A stretch of DNA of 64,000 nucleotides, taken from contig KB298218.1 of NCBI GenBank assembly GCA_000328365.1, forward strand, positions 128,747-192,746, written 5' to 3'. Below the pieces are notes generated by a model. The model was not told where the DNA came from and made no database searches. It saw only the letters and a list, made by a program, of their open reading frames with translations. The position numbers were made by a program, and so were the translations under genes. This DNA is from Capitella teleta. Its lineage: Eukaryota; Annelida; Polychaeta; Capitellidae. Positions 25,266-38,000 of this stretch are shown one piece after another; the stretch's first letter is position 1, and the number at the start of each line of letters is the position of its first letter.

Positions 25266-25955
25266 TCTGGAATTTATAAGTCTTTCGTTTTCTCTTCTCT
25301 TTTCATATCTCTTCTGTTAATGTTGAACAACTTGGGGACTTTTGGTTGATCTAAAAATGTCATAAATTGAAGCAGTTTTTTCCCCAAGATGGGTTTGATC
25401 GTCTGACCTAGTACGCGTACATTTTGCTATCATTCAGAGATTGTGGATACCCGTGCGGGCCAGCATACAACAGTGGTGTATATGAACTCTACGACAGACA
25501 CGTGAATTTAAAGCATCCTTTTAGTCCACTGGCAATTCACTGTTGTACTACAAGTACAGAATAAAAAAAATATATTTTCATAATTATTAGGTGCTTGAGA
25601 ATAGAAACATTAGCTAATAGGTTGCCTAAGGAGAAATAAGGTGTTGGAGGGACGTCATGATTTGTTCACTCTTATTAATGAGGATTGAGAAAAATAATGG
25701 AATACAAGATTAATTTTTTTGCAGGCCACTTAGTGCATTTACAATACTAAGTACTAAGTACCACCATCCCAATATTAGCATTCAAAATATTGTTCAAATG
25801 TTAATATTCAAGCTCTTTTTATTATTTGTAAAGAATTTTAGAGGCTGCTTCAGCTCACAACGGAAGATACTGCTTCCTACGTGGTAATCCCAAGTATCAG
25901 AACGCACTTGGCGAATTCAGCCGCGTGTTGTGGTCGCGGGTTGAAATGCCATCTG

Positions 25956-25970
25956 TGACGTCACAGGAAG
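25956..25970. promoter_or_regulatory. CREB-type palindrome with adjacent ETS-like word, RAB28 promoter
   Basis: TGACGTCA at 25956-25963 is followed by CAGGAAGC, an ETS-like core, about 120 bases before the RAB28 start codon. The arrangement is common in TATA-less promoters of housekeeping genes. No TATA box was seen. Confidence 0.45.
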
Positions 25971-26080
25971 CTCCAAGGAAAATATTTAACACAACCGCTA
26001 AACACAAGAAGCAATGTTTTCGTGTTTGAAACAATTGTATTTATGAAGGAGCTGTAGGTTGAACGAAAATAGTCGGAATT

Positions 26081-29000
26081 ATGTCGGATTCGGAAGATGA
26101 CACTCCCGACCGACAGCTGAAAATTATTATCATGGGAGATGGCGCATCTGGGAAGGTAAATATTGTGTTTTAGTAATTAATAAAAGAATAATAATTTAAT
26201 TTAATTGGGATTATCATTTTTATGATTTTTTTATTTAGCAATAGGTTTTTTTTCTCTCGACCTGTGAGTCTTGGCTCCTCTTGATGGGTGTTTTGGCTTC
26301 ACAATACTTGATGATTTTAACACAACTAGCTGATATACTACAGCGAATAGGTATACAGACCTCGCCCGAGAATCTGTGCTATAACAGAACAGACATGTCT
26401 GATGTCCGCAAACCAAATTATGCCTTACCTTAGCTTATTGTTATAATTGTACAAGGCCAGCCCCCTAGTCCCCGTAGTGACTTCACTTGATGCCACTTGC
26501 GAACGAGAATTATTTGGAACCGCCGCCGCAACTTTTTGACAGCAGCAGCGCTTGGCAGCAAATCAGGTGCCGCTGTGAGATTTTTTTTGACGAGCGAACT
26601 TGTTCTCATCCACTGATTACGTGTATTTTCATTGTGATATCGATTTCTGGATATTTAATTATTTGTCGAGTACTTGCACATACGCTCATGCATGGAGATT
26701 CAGCATATCACTCAAAGAAGACAATGACAGGTGCCTCATGTGCCAAGCGACAGTTTCAGCTGAGGAATGTGACGCCCTAATTATTCTAGAAATAGGTCAA
26801 AGAACATCAGATTATGATTTTCTTGAATATTGCCGATGTTTCTTGCCAATATCTGTTGATAATGTTCTCATCAGTCCCTGCAGAGATGCTAGTTGAGTAG
26901 TTCTCCATCACAGGACTGATTGTAAATAGTTGGCGGTCCAGTGTAGCATTTAATTAAACTATCTTACTTTCCTCTAAATATGGCAATGTCAACTCTTGTC
27001 ATTAAATTTCTGTTTTTATTTGGTTTGTGTCCAATATCACTCTTTGTGGAAAGAAAGTTAAATGTGTAAAGCAGGTCAAGCATTTAGGCAATATTGTTCC
27101 TTTTGATTTTGACGAAGGACCAGAAAGTACTCGCAAGATCTGTGATTATTTTTTTCACGTCAATTCATTGAAAGCCAATTTTAGAGGTGTTCGTTTAGAT
27201 GTTATAATTAAGTTGTTTAAAGCCTATTGTATGACATTCTATGGTTCACAGGCATGGAATTTGAGTCAGTCATGCATTGATAATATATGTGTGAAATATA
27301 ACAGAGGGATTCGCTTTCTTCTGAACCTTCCGTTGAGAACTCATTGCAATTTTTTACCCCCATTAATAGGCACTGCTCCTCTGAAAGTTCAACTGTTAAA
27401 TAGATTTCTCGTATTCTCGTATGCATTGTGCAATGCATCATAGCAGAAACGTCACTATTAATTCTGTCACTAGCATCCTCCTGTCAGACAATAGAAGCAT
27501 CACATCCCTCAATTTAAATAAATCATGCTCTACTTTGCCCTCTGATCCTGAAGCAGCAGTTAAAGCTAGCCTCATTCAGGACATCATAGATAGTAATTTT
27601 CAGTCCCCCCCTCTTGACAAGAGATGAAATAGAATACATCCTTGAAGAAATATGTATCCATCAGGTTCGTTTTTTAATTTTTTATTTATTTATTTATTTT
27701 TATTTTTTTTCTGCATTTTCCGTGTGTAAAATAATCAGCGACTATTCTTTAGACCTGCACGGATCGTTGATTTTCACCGGATCCCGGATAATACGGGGGG
27801 TTGATCTGGTTCACCGGATCGGAACCGACCGGATCAAGAGCCACCCCATTGCATAATTATCACGAGAGCTTGAAGTCTTATCTGTGCATGCTGACTGCAT
27901 AGATGGTGGGTCTCAAGCGCCGTGGAAAAATCAATACTAGTACTAAAGAGGGCTGTTCCAGAAATGGTCTGAGTTAGGCCTCTAAAAGAATGAGTGAAGA
28001 CCTGTTTAGAATGGATATCAGAAAGAGAAATGGAAGCTTTATTTAATCATTCAGTATTGAGTTTTAACTTGAGCAAGTTACATTTCAAAAATACCAATGC
28101 CTCAAAGTTCTCAGGAAGCACAGAGGAGCGTTTCTCATCAGCTACCTTCCCCGATACTGAGAACACCCGCTCACTGTCCACGCTGGTTGGCGGTGCCGAG
28201 AGGTATTTTCGTGCTGCCTTGCTCAGCACGGGAAATTGATGGCGATTGACAGGCCACCACTTCAAAGGGTCGGTACTCTGAGGTATGGTCCCTTTTTTAC
28301 CGTAAGTTGCCATTTCTGCATCGACGCTGCCAGCATCCTCTGCCACTACCATGGCTCCATCATGTCCCATACACTAAGTCGTGGCCGTTTGGCAGGAGGC
28401 TCTTCGGTATCTGGGTCATCTTGCTCCTCTTGCACTGGGCTGGCTGGCGCTATGGCTATGGGCTCTGGCGTCCCATACTCCTTGCGGAGATCTATCCGGG
28501 AAATTGATTGATTGAGATTTAATCACCCGACTCCTTGTCTTAAAGGGAGGGAGAACTGGTTAAAAATTGACTTTGAGTCGTTATTTGATGCACCATAAAT
28601 GATTCCTATGCCTGGCCCACACAAGGAATATCATCGCTAACGATTTCGCGGGCGATATATTGCTAACTAGGCGTGACGTCAGCAGCTGTGATGAAACACC
28701 GAGTTCCCCATCTGTTACAATGGGCCTCGTCATATCAGCGTGTCCTACGACTAAACCCTTGGATATTTTTTTATTTTCTTTTCGGAAATAGATAGAATAA
28801 TCATTTTGCCACCAGTCAGGCGCAAAAAATTTTTTTTTTCGCTATTTTTCTTATTTTAACAAGCGATTTTCTAGGACACCTACCATGTTTCTCATCCTGA
28901 AACAGTAAAAAGGTCAGCCAGAGTGCACCACGCATGCGCTTTCGTTTCGTAAACAACAAAGATGTCCTTTTATGGCGAACATGCTCTGTTCTGATTGGCT

Positions 29001-32000
29001 GAAATCGATAGCTTCACGAGGGGAACGGAATCAATCAGCCATCAGCCAAACCAAGCCATCAGCTGACGTTTGCCTCCTATACTTCGCAATGGAAGCCATT
29101 CTCCCATAGGCGCAATGCTAACCCCGATATTCGGAATGCATTATTTCCTTACGCTTGCATCCAGGCATGGTGTTTTTGGCACGGAATGCTATCAATTGGT
29201 GCTATGAGTCAATAGAACATCACTTAAAATTTAGTTCCCCATCCCTTTAAACACATTAAAAGCGTCTGTTTGATTTCCATTACGTAACCCCTGTCGCTCC
29301 ATGGTTCTCGCTGTTTACTTTCCTCCTGCGTGGGAATAAGAATCACATGTCCAGCGCGGGTGATGCTTACAGTGGATATCGTCCATTGCGATTAAGCGGA
29401 ACTAATTAATTAACATTGCGGGATACAATTGGGCAAGGATAGGACGTTGCAATTAAACGAAAGTTGCAATTAACCGATTGCGAATAACCGAAGTGAAATA
29501 CGTTGCTCGAATGTGAAATGGTTTGGGATTCTAGGGTTGCTTGCAATTAAGCGGAATATGCGATTAAGCGTAGTGCGATTAACCGAAACCTCCTGTGTTA
29601 GTAACTGTTGATAGTGACTTTTTCCAACAATTACTGATCCGATCCGGTTCCGGTGAAAAAAATGCCGGAGCACGGAGCTCCGGGAAATCCGCCGGATAGC
29701 CGGACCCGGAACCGGAGCTCCGTGCAGGCCTACTATTCTTTTATTTTGTTTACGATTGGAAATTCTTGTTTCACTTTTTACACATACATCAATATATTGT
29801 CTTGATTTCTTTGTAAATGACACTTCAATTATGATTGTATAGCTGTAACTAGTAACCATTTTTTCTTTGTTTGAATTGACTTCAATTGAGGAGTGGCCTA
29901 GGTGACAAATATTTAATCAAGTTACTTCAAGTCACTTTTAAGTGACAATTCTTAGAAGTGAGTGACTATCTTATTATGAAATCAATCCGGGGTCTACTAG
30001 CTGCCAATAGAACTTTTCATGGCCAAAAACATTATGATTACTCCAAACCTCTGTTCTCCTAATTTCAAAATGTTTTGTCCGCTTCTATAACGGCGATCGA
30101 CGAGTCTATGAGTTCTTAGAGAACCACCAAGAATATCGGCTGTAATGGCTGTAATTATGCTAATTTATGTATCACATGCAGAACGATTTTGCTGCCGGCC
30201 AATGACATAATGGCAGAGGAAGGCACGGTCTGATTTCATGAGCTCACAACTCACATACACAACGGTGATTGCATTCCATTTTTTGAGTCATATTTCAATT
30301 ATCATCTTTCAAGTTCTTCAACCGTTCGGTTCATAGCGCATGTTGCAGCATCCTTGCCTCAATACAGACCCTTGCTCAATCGTGAAAAACAGATGCCACG
30401 AAACAATCAACATGGCAGCCTCACAAAGTCCAATGAACACGAAATCTTTTGGTTTCTGCATCACATCGAAGTTAGCAATGTTATGTTCACTGCAGTTTGC
30501 ACCTATTGCAAGAGTGAATACACTTGTACTTCACATTAATCCATTTTGGACAGAAATGCGACCGCATTTAACTTAATCACATACCATGTCATATTCTCGA
30601 AACCACATTATGCAAGTTACATAACTAGGAATCTAGCTTTATTCCAGGACTGCATGGGTGGTTGGTTATAGACCCAGAAGCCAGCCAGCTGATTGGTTTG
30701 TGGCTGGCTGAGGCATTTTTCAGCTGGCTAGTTAGTCAGCCAACCGATTTGTGGCTGCATGACTATCTACCTCGGATTTTTAATTTAATTAAATTACCAG
30801 TGGAATACACAGCCATTTGATAAGCATTCAGATTACTGAGAATACATTATAATGCTAAGTAGTGTCAGCCTATATGATTCATTTTATGTTTCTTCTTATG
30901 CGCCAATGTTTGTCAGCTGGAAGACCAACGAAGGCGATGCAGGGATGAAGAACATTTAGCTTGTGATGTGCAATTCTCTTCTATCTTTCTCTGAACTTGC
31001 AATCACATACTTGGTGCTTGGATAAAAAAGGCAGCATGTATCGACAGATTAATTTTTCAATTTCTATAAATCATGACGTTATTTGAATTATTTCCCGTCA
31101 AATTTCTCTAAAGAAATACGGCTGACCGATGAATTTTCGACGGCGGCTGAGATTCTATTCGGCTGGCCGGTCGGCTTTTCCTGGCCGGCTTCGGGGCCTG
31201 ATTGGAACACACAATCTGGTTTTGAACTATTACTAGTCATCGGGAAAAATTTTTACTGTATGCTTGTTTGGGTGTGTGAGCTCATTTCTCAATTCTCAAG
31301 TACAATCTGCGATGCCTCCAATGTTTCAGTGGAGTTACCTTTGATTGAAATCGATAAGAAATCAAGGAATGTTTCAATTGTTTAATTCCAGACCTCGTTA
31401 GCCACCCGCTATTCTCAGGAGCAATTCGGGAAGCAATACAAGCAGACGGTTGGCCTTGATTTCTTCCTCAAGCGCATCGTTCTCCCAGGTGAGTGCGTTA
31501 TGAATTTGAGTCTAGGAGTGCGTTATGATTTGCATTTGCGGCTGTGAAAGTGCGTTATGATTCCATGCACCTCTCATCAAAGTTTGTTTTCAGGTAACGT
31601 GCACGTGGCTCTGCAAGTCTGGGACATCGGAGGACAGACATTGGGAGGAAAAATGTTGGACAAATATGTTTACGGAGCTCACGTGAGTTCTGGCTCTTTA
31701 CCAAAGGAAGAAAAGTAATAAAATTGCAGGAATAAAAATTCAAACCAAAGTAAAAAAATACTTGATTTCTGGTCTACTGAGAATCAATTTGTTTAAGATT
31801 TCATTTAATTTAATTGAGTTATAATTAATTTAATTAAGCTTAACTATAATTAGAGAACTTCTAACTGATTGTCCCAAGTGTACTCATGAATGTATTGACA
31901 TATAAGATTAAAAAAAATATGAACCAAATAATTTTGTTTGTCTTCGTAATTAGGTGTCAGTTATGTAAATGAATGGCTCATTATTCACGCTGTGTTTCAG

Positions 32001-35000
32001 GGAATTCTATTAGTCTACGACATCACCAACTACTCGAGTTTTGAGGATTTGGAAGACTGGTATGCGACGGTGAAGAAAACGTACGAAAAAGAAGATAAGA
32101 TGCCTCACATCGCTCTGGTGGGCAACAAAAGTGAGGCTCCACTTGACCTAATTTCGCCCACTTTGACCCAATTATCCCATCATTCCACAGTTGATTTAGA
32201 ACACATGAGGACAGTGAAGATTGAAAAACATCAAAAATTCGCAGCAGAAAAAGGCTTCTCAACGCACTTCGTCTCCGCCCGCACTGGGGATTCGGTGAGC
32301 ATAAATTAATTACAGGTCACGATAACCTAAGACTGGCCGGCATTTGTGTGTCATCTGTGCTTGTTAGCACTGAGCGTATGTCAGTTAGCGGCTGACAACC
32401 CGATGATTGTCAGAGCACACGCAGTGCCGAGATGAAACAACAACAGATTACCACTGAAGCTCAATAAGTGCTCCGTGGGTCTGTCTCCATTTGCGCTGAT
32501 AATCAAGTGCTTTACCTCCTCTTCCTTTTCCTCCCTGACCTTTCATCGGTGCCTGGACGTGTCCTTTGCTGCCTCCTGCTGTCTAGGCCTCCAGCTCAGA
32601 TCCTTCTTCCACTTTTGTCATTTTCATTGCTGTGATATACAAACAAATGACTCTGTGCTGATATCACGCAATTATTTCTGAGCCATTATCTTCAATTTAT
32701 GGTGAAAGTTTCAAGGCAAATCAGTTCCCATGGTTGGGAAACACTCATTTTTATTTCTTAGAAAGTAACAAAACTGTTGGTACAAAACCTTACGACATAA
32801 AATTCTCCATTTTTTTCTTTCTTCTTCTTAAAGCTATGATTTGTACAATTTAATCTAATTACTCAAGACTATTTATATCCAGGGATTGTTGAGTGTTGTG
32901 TGGGAAGCTGAAGTGTTTCTATATGCCTTGCAGATTGAGAGAGGAATTCCACGATTAACATTTTTAATAATTATAGAGTTAGTAAATTAGAATTGAATTG
33001 ATTCCATGCCACCTGAGTATATACATTGAACAAACTGTGCTATGCAAGTCAGTGGTCTTTTTTTTTCTTTTCTTTTTTTTATGGGGGGCGGGGGGGGGGC
33101 TTATGTACATGGTATACACAAGGTGCTTTATAATATTACCATTCATTGGACCTGAATAATGATCGATTTAAACAATGCTGCGGAAGCTATAAAGTTGAAC
33201 AGTCAATGCACACTTGATTGTGGGTGAACGTATCGACTGGTAACATCGTAATAACATAGCCTCACCCTATAATCATGCACTGTACATCATTACACTCAAC
33301 CGTGTGCATTAAAACAATTTCCTACTCGTAACGGGATATGTGACGTGTGAGCCCGATGACAGACTCTCCTCCGTTGGCTGTGACCGTGACGTCGGTTGTG
33401 CGACGGTCATGACCTGCTCACCGAGTGATATGTAATGAAGACGCAGAGCAGCAGCAGAGATGCGCGCGCCTCACTGCCGCCCTGAGAGTAGGCTGGAGGC
33501 TCACGCAGCATACGACCCGCGATTCTCAGCGACCCGTTGTTAGGGGCGGGCGTCACGCCGAGCAGTTCGCACATGAGCGGGTAAATGTCCACGCTGCGGA
33601 ACGGCGGCAATCGCGCCTGTCGGATGTCTGGACCTTGCGCGAGGAAGATGGGCTTCATGGTCATGAGGCGGTTGTCGTAACCGTGGTTACCCTTCCGGTT
33701 CACCCAGGGGCCAGATTTGTTCTGGAAGCGTAAATTATGATGATTAGTGCATAAATTATCAAAACAACTGACCAGCGTGCACGTCCAGCCTTCGTCCATG
33801 ACCAGGATGATTGGGGGGATGCGGCGGTGGTTTTTGTAATGCCAGTGGTCAGGCATGTCCTCCTTCCTGTACGTGGTCATCCCCGGCTGGCCGCTGCCGT
33901 TCAGCGCTCGGAACACTGCGTCTTCAGCCCCCGGCGCCGGGAACACGTGACAGACGCATTCGTTGTCGACGAAGTTCTCCACCAAGCTCATGTTCACCAG
34001 ACGTGGGATCTCGACCACCTTGTCCATGTCCTTGGAGGTCATTCCGTGGTCGCTGGTCACAATCAGGTTCACCGACCGATCCAGGCCATGGGCGGCCATG
34101 CGTTCTAGGAGGTAGCCCAGGATGTCATCCATTTCGTGCACCATGCGCTCGACCTCCGGGGAATCCGGGCCGAACTGATGTCCCGATTCGTCCGGCTCGT
34201 GAAAGTATAGAGTGCCAAATTGGATATCCTCGTTGGCGAACCAGTCGACAATTTTATCGACTCGCTGCCTGAACGGCATGTGCATCTCGTAGGGCAGCCA
34301 GAGCGCCGGCCGCAAGCCCTGCAATTTGACCTCTGTACCCGGGAAGAAGACGCAGCCGGTCTTGCGCCTCTGCTTGGTGGTGGTGATCCAGATCGGCTCA
34401 CCGTCCCGCCACCATTTGCCCTCGTTCTGGCCTGGCTCAAAGGTGTCGTTGAGCAACGAGTCGTACATGTAATTGCCCACCACACCGTGCGACTCCTCGT
34501 ACAGCCCTGCGACGAAAAAAAACCACATTGTTACGTCAGAGCTGATGAACTAAAGTTAACAGCTTTTTTATACAGATCGATTTCACAGACACCAAGAGTG
34601 AAATCTGGTGATGTAATCAAGCATTACTCGAGAGGTGTGCAAAAATAAATAAATATAAAAAAATCTGCGTTATTTGCACACTCTGCGTAGGTTCAGTTTT
34701 GGGAACTTTTGGTGCAAATTTTTCCCTCTTTCTTTTAAGCGCTCGAGTGAGAAAAGTTACGCAATTTGTGTGAGTGAAAGCGTTCGATCGACTGTTTGTA
34801 TACATAAGCCACAATGTGCGTCACGCGCTCAGCTGTACTCACCCGTCGCGATGGAGTAGTGAGTGGGGAAAGTACTCGTCATGAATGTATTGTTGATGTA
34901 CTCCGCCCGCGTGCCGTGCCGCGCCAGTTTTTCGAAGTTGGGCAAGGGAGCCATTTTCTCGAGGTAGTCCCAGCGGAAGCCATCCATGGACACGAGTAGC

Positions 35001-38000
35001 AGTCGCCTTGTGTAGGGCACCTGCACTGGCTTCAATGTCGACGCCGCTCCACTGGACGAAATGAACAGAAACACCAACACAGAGCTCGCGGTCGTCATTT
35101 TGATGCGCTGCTTGTGCTGTCGGCTGCTGCTGCCATTTATGAGAGAGAGAGAGAGAGAGAGAGAGTGGAGTGGCGATGGCTGACAGCGATCTGAGCGACG
35201 CGCTCGGCTGGAGACCCGCTATATAGGCGTATAAGGCTCCCCTGGCGGCACAACACTTGTTGCTGCGGCTGTGCTCCCATTGATTCAGCTCCGAACAGCT
35301 GCTCAATTAGACAGCGTCCGATCCTGGCGGCATGCTACAGCCCCCCGCACCTGATCCACCACGGGTTCATCCGAATGAAGACCTGCCTCCTCCTCCCTCC
35401 TCCACCTCCTCTTCCTCCTCCTATGTCATTCACTTGCCTCGATGCGATTCTCGTGTAATTGCTTATCGCGATGTCCTCCGCTTTGGCTTTAACCGAACTC
35501 GTATGCAACGGATTGTAGACCCTCATGTCTATGCATACAGCGGACTGCATGGATAGCACGTGTTCGTTATAACCGTCGGTTTTGCCGGAGCCACCTTTGA
35601 GCCAGCACCGCATGGAGATGATCGGTGTCGCGACATCTGAGTAAATCATTTGATCTGCAGTTGGCAAACACGGCGTTTGATGAAGTTGCGTTGACAGAAG
35701 CGGCCTTTGTGCCGGAACATAAATCTGAGCGGGAGAAGAAAAAAAACAGAAGAGCAGCAGAAGAATGCAATTGCACAAGCATTCGCATTGCCCTTCGACA
35801 AGTTCCTCGACGCGTCGCCTCGCTGCCCGAGACTTCCTCGCAACCAACAAATGCGCCTCTGTTTCGTATAACATACGCGTCCCGTTGCCAGGATGCGAAT
35901 TCTCTTGTGACGTCATAACTATGACGTCATCAGCGAATCCGCATCAGGGAAGATGGCTCTCGGTGTCATTCAGTGTTGAATGCGATGGGCTTAATTATGG
36001 AACTGTGGCTTCTTTCACATTTGCGTGATCGGCTGGGAGATTTAGGCCCCTGGATGAATATGGGCGGTCCGGATATCAGACATATAGGGCTACTATGACA
36101 TATGACAAAAGTTGCTGAACACAGTCCGCTGGTATTTACTATTTAGAGGTGTCGAAAGAAATGACCGACTTTTGAAATATGAACTGAACGGTAGCCACAA
36201 GGTCACAAGGTCAGCGTTATATTCAGCACTCTTCTTGAAAATGATATGTATATTTTGAAATTGAAATTTGATATGAGTGTCAATAACAAGAAGGTGCAGT
36301 GTTATGGTAAGCATTCCTGGCATAGTTTGCAATAATTGTTTGATTAATTACCGTGTCATAATAATTAAGCTTTCTTTAGTGCCACATACATGTTAACGTC
36401 TCCTTTGAAGAACAATTTGAAATTCTGGTATGCGTTTATCAAAACTGCTTATATTCGCCATAGAGCACACTCGTGTTTGATTTCGATCTTATAACAATTG
36501 GATCATCCACTACATACATTTGCTTTGTATACATGTATTTAATATATAATACTAATTATATTTGTGTAGATTTCTTCGTACATAGCGTTCTCTTATTTAT
36601 TATCTAGGTCATCAAAACAGCTGCGAATAATTACGGTAAACAAAGTCGAGGAAAATAATATTTCTAGATTTCTCGGAATCATCATTCACATTAACGACTT
36701 TTAAAGTGTGATTGCTAAATACGTTTTAAAATTTTCCTTGATCACATCTCTTGTCTGACTTTTTGTGTTATTGTTTATGACTGTCAGTTTTACGAAATTT
36801 GAGTCGCGGAGCTGAGTACAATAAGCTGATCCTGAAGTGAGTTGTTGGCCTGTTCGTGTTTCAATTTGCGAATTAGGTCATTTGCGTTTGGTTAAATGCA
36901 GTTGGTTGGAATGTTCCTGTGCAAGTGTACTCAGAATCCGGACGACCGATGCCTGACGCAGCCAGCGTCAAATTAACGCCTGGTCCAGAGGCTTGACCTC
37001 AAAGGTCGTGGGTGGTCGCTGTGTGCGACCAGAATCGTCGTTTGGGTGCGTGTGACGTCACTGGGGCGCTTATTAGCTGAGATTTACGGCGTTTCTTTCG
37101 CTTCGATTGCTGCAAATGGCCGTCAAACAGGTGTCACGTGACCTTTCTCTTGCCTCAAAATGGCAAAAAATAACTCCTGCCATCGCACGGAGCGTACTTT
37201 CCGCGAATACTGATGGAGTGATTATGGTAAATATAATCTCCTCCGCGAAATCAGTGCCGTCAAATATGGCGTATGCATCATCTCGTCTGTTCAGCCGACT
37301 TGAGCGCGCAATTTAGCCGAGCGGCGCGCGCATCGCGAGGACAAGCCGGCGTCCCTGGATACGTAGAAGGCGACCGCTGATCTCGATCGACACATGATTG
37401 CCGGCTTCTGAGCGCTTCGTCCATTAGTTGAATGAGCCCTCATCAATGTCGCTATGCGGCGTCTCCGTGCACCCCGCGTATTTCGGCCTCCGCGGAAGCT
37501 CATCCGCTTCACAGAGCCGGCACTTGGAGCCGCTTCTCTTGATTGAGGCCCCGAATCGACTCGCCTCAAATTAACGGTTGCCGTCGTCAAAGTGGCGTCG
37601 TTTTCTAACCGCTGCTGCGTCGCTCGACCATCGATGCATTTCGTTGCATTCCGGTTTAATTCGGTTAAGCATGATGTAAAAGCGTGATGACGTTCAAGTT
37701 CAGGCATTCGAGTGATCCGACTCAGTTTTGGTGATAATTAACGCCTCTTGAGATCGTATAATGATTAAAGCGTCTCTAGGCGTTTCTATAGATTGAGATG
37801 ATATCACCGTCTTATTATGTAACGAATAAGACTCAGTCGTTTTGAGCGTCTCTGGATGTCCTCGGAAGATGCTACTTACACTTGCCGCCATCACGAATCG
37901 TCCGAATTACACACACGCATTTGGAATACCTTTGCACGGCTGGTTTTAATTTGTCCTTGACCGAGAAATGTGCATGGAAGGACAAGTGAATGCTTTGCTG

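Larger units (their letters stand above)
27750..29732 (-). mobile_element. hAT DNA transposon with intact 8-bp target duplication, internally deleted
   Basis: The left end TAGACCTGCACGGATC and the inverted right end (TAGGCCTGCACGGAGC) match at 14 of 16 bases, and both are flanked by the same 8 bases, CTATTCTT (27742-27749 and 29733-29740), the hAT target-site length. On the minus strand, 28047-28370 encodes the hAT dimerisation region: [20 protein letters not shown], then [15 protein letters not shown]. More transposase sequence runs to about 28510. Only the C-terminal part survives, so it cannot move itself. A TTAA element (28540-29250) has inserted into it. Both ends are rich in CCGGA words. 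Confidence 0.9.

Noticed and set aside
33811-34272. 153-codon plus-strand frame and its neighbours
   Set aside because: Shadow of the ENPP coding exon on the opposite strand.
37882-37894. Minus-strand first exon MAAS followed by GTAAGT
   Set aside because: No in-frame partner exon could be identified downstream; noted only as context in the CpG-rich region.
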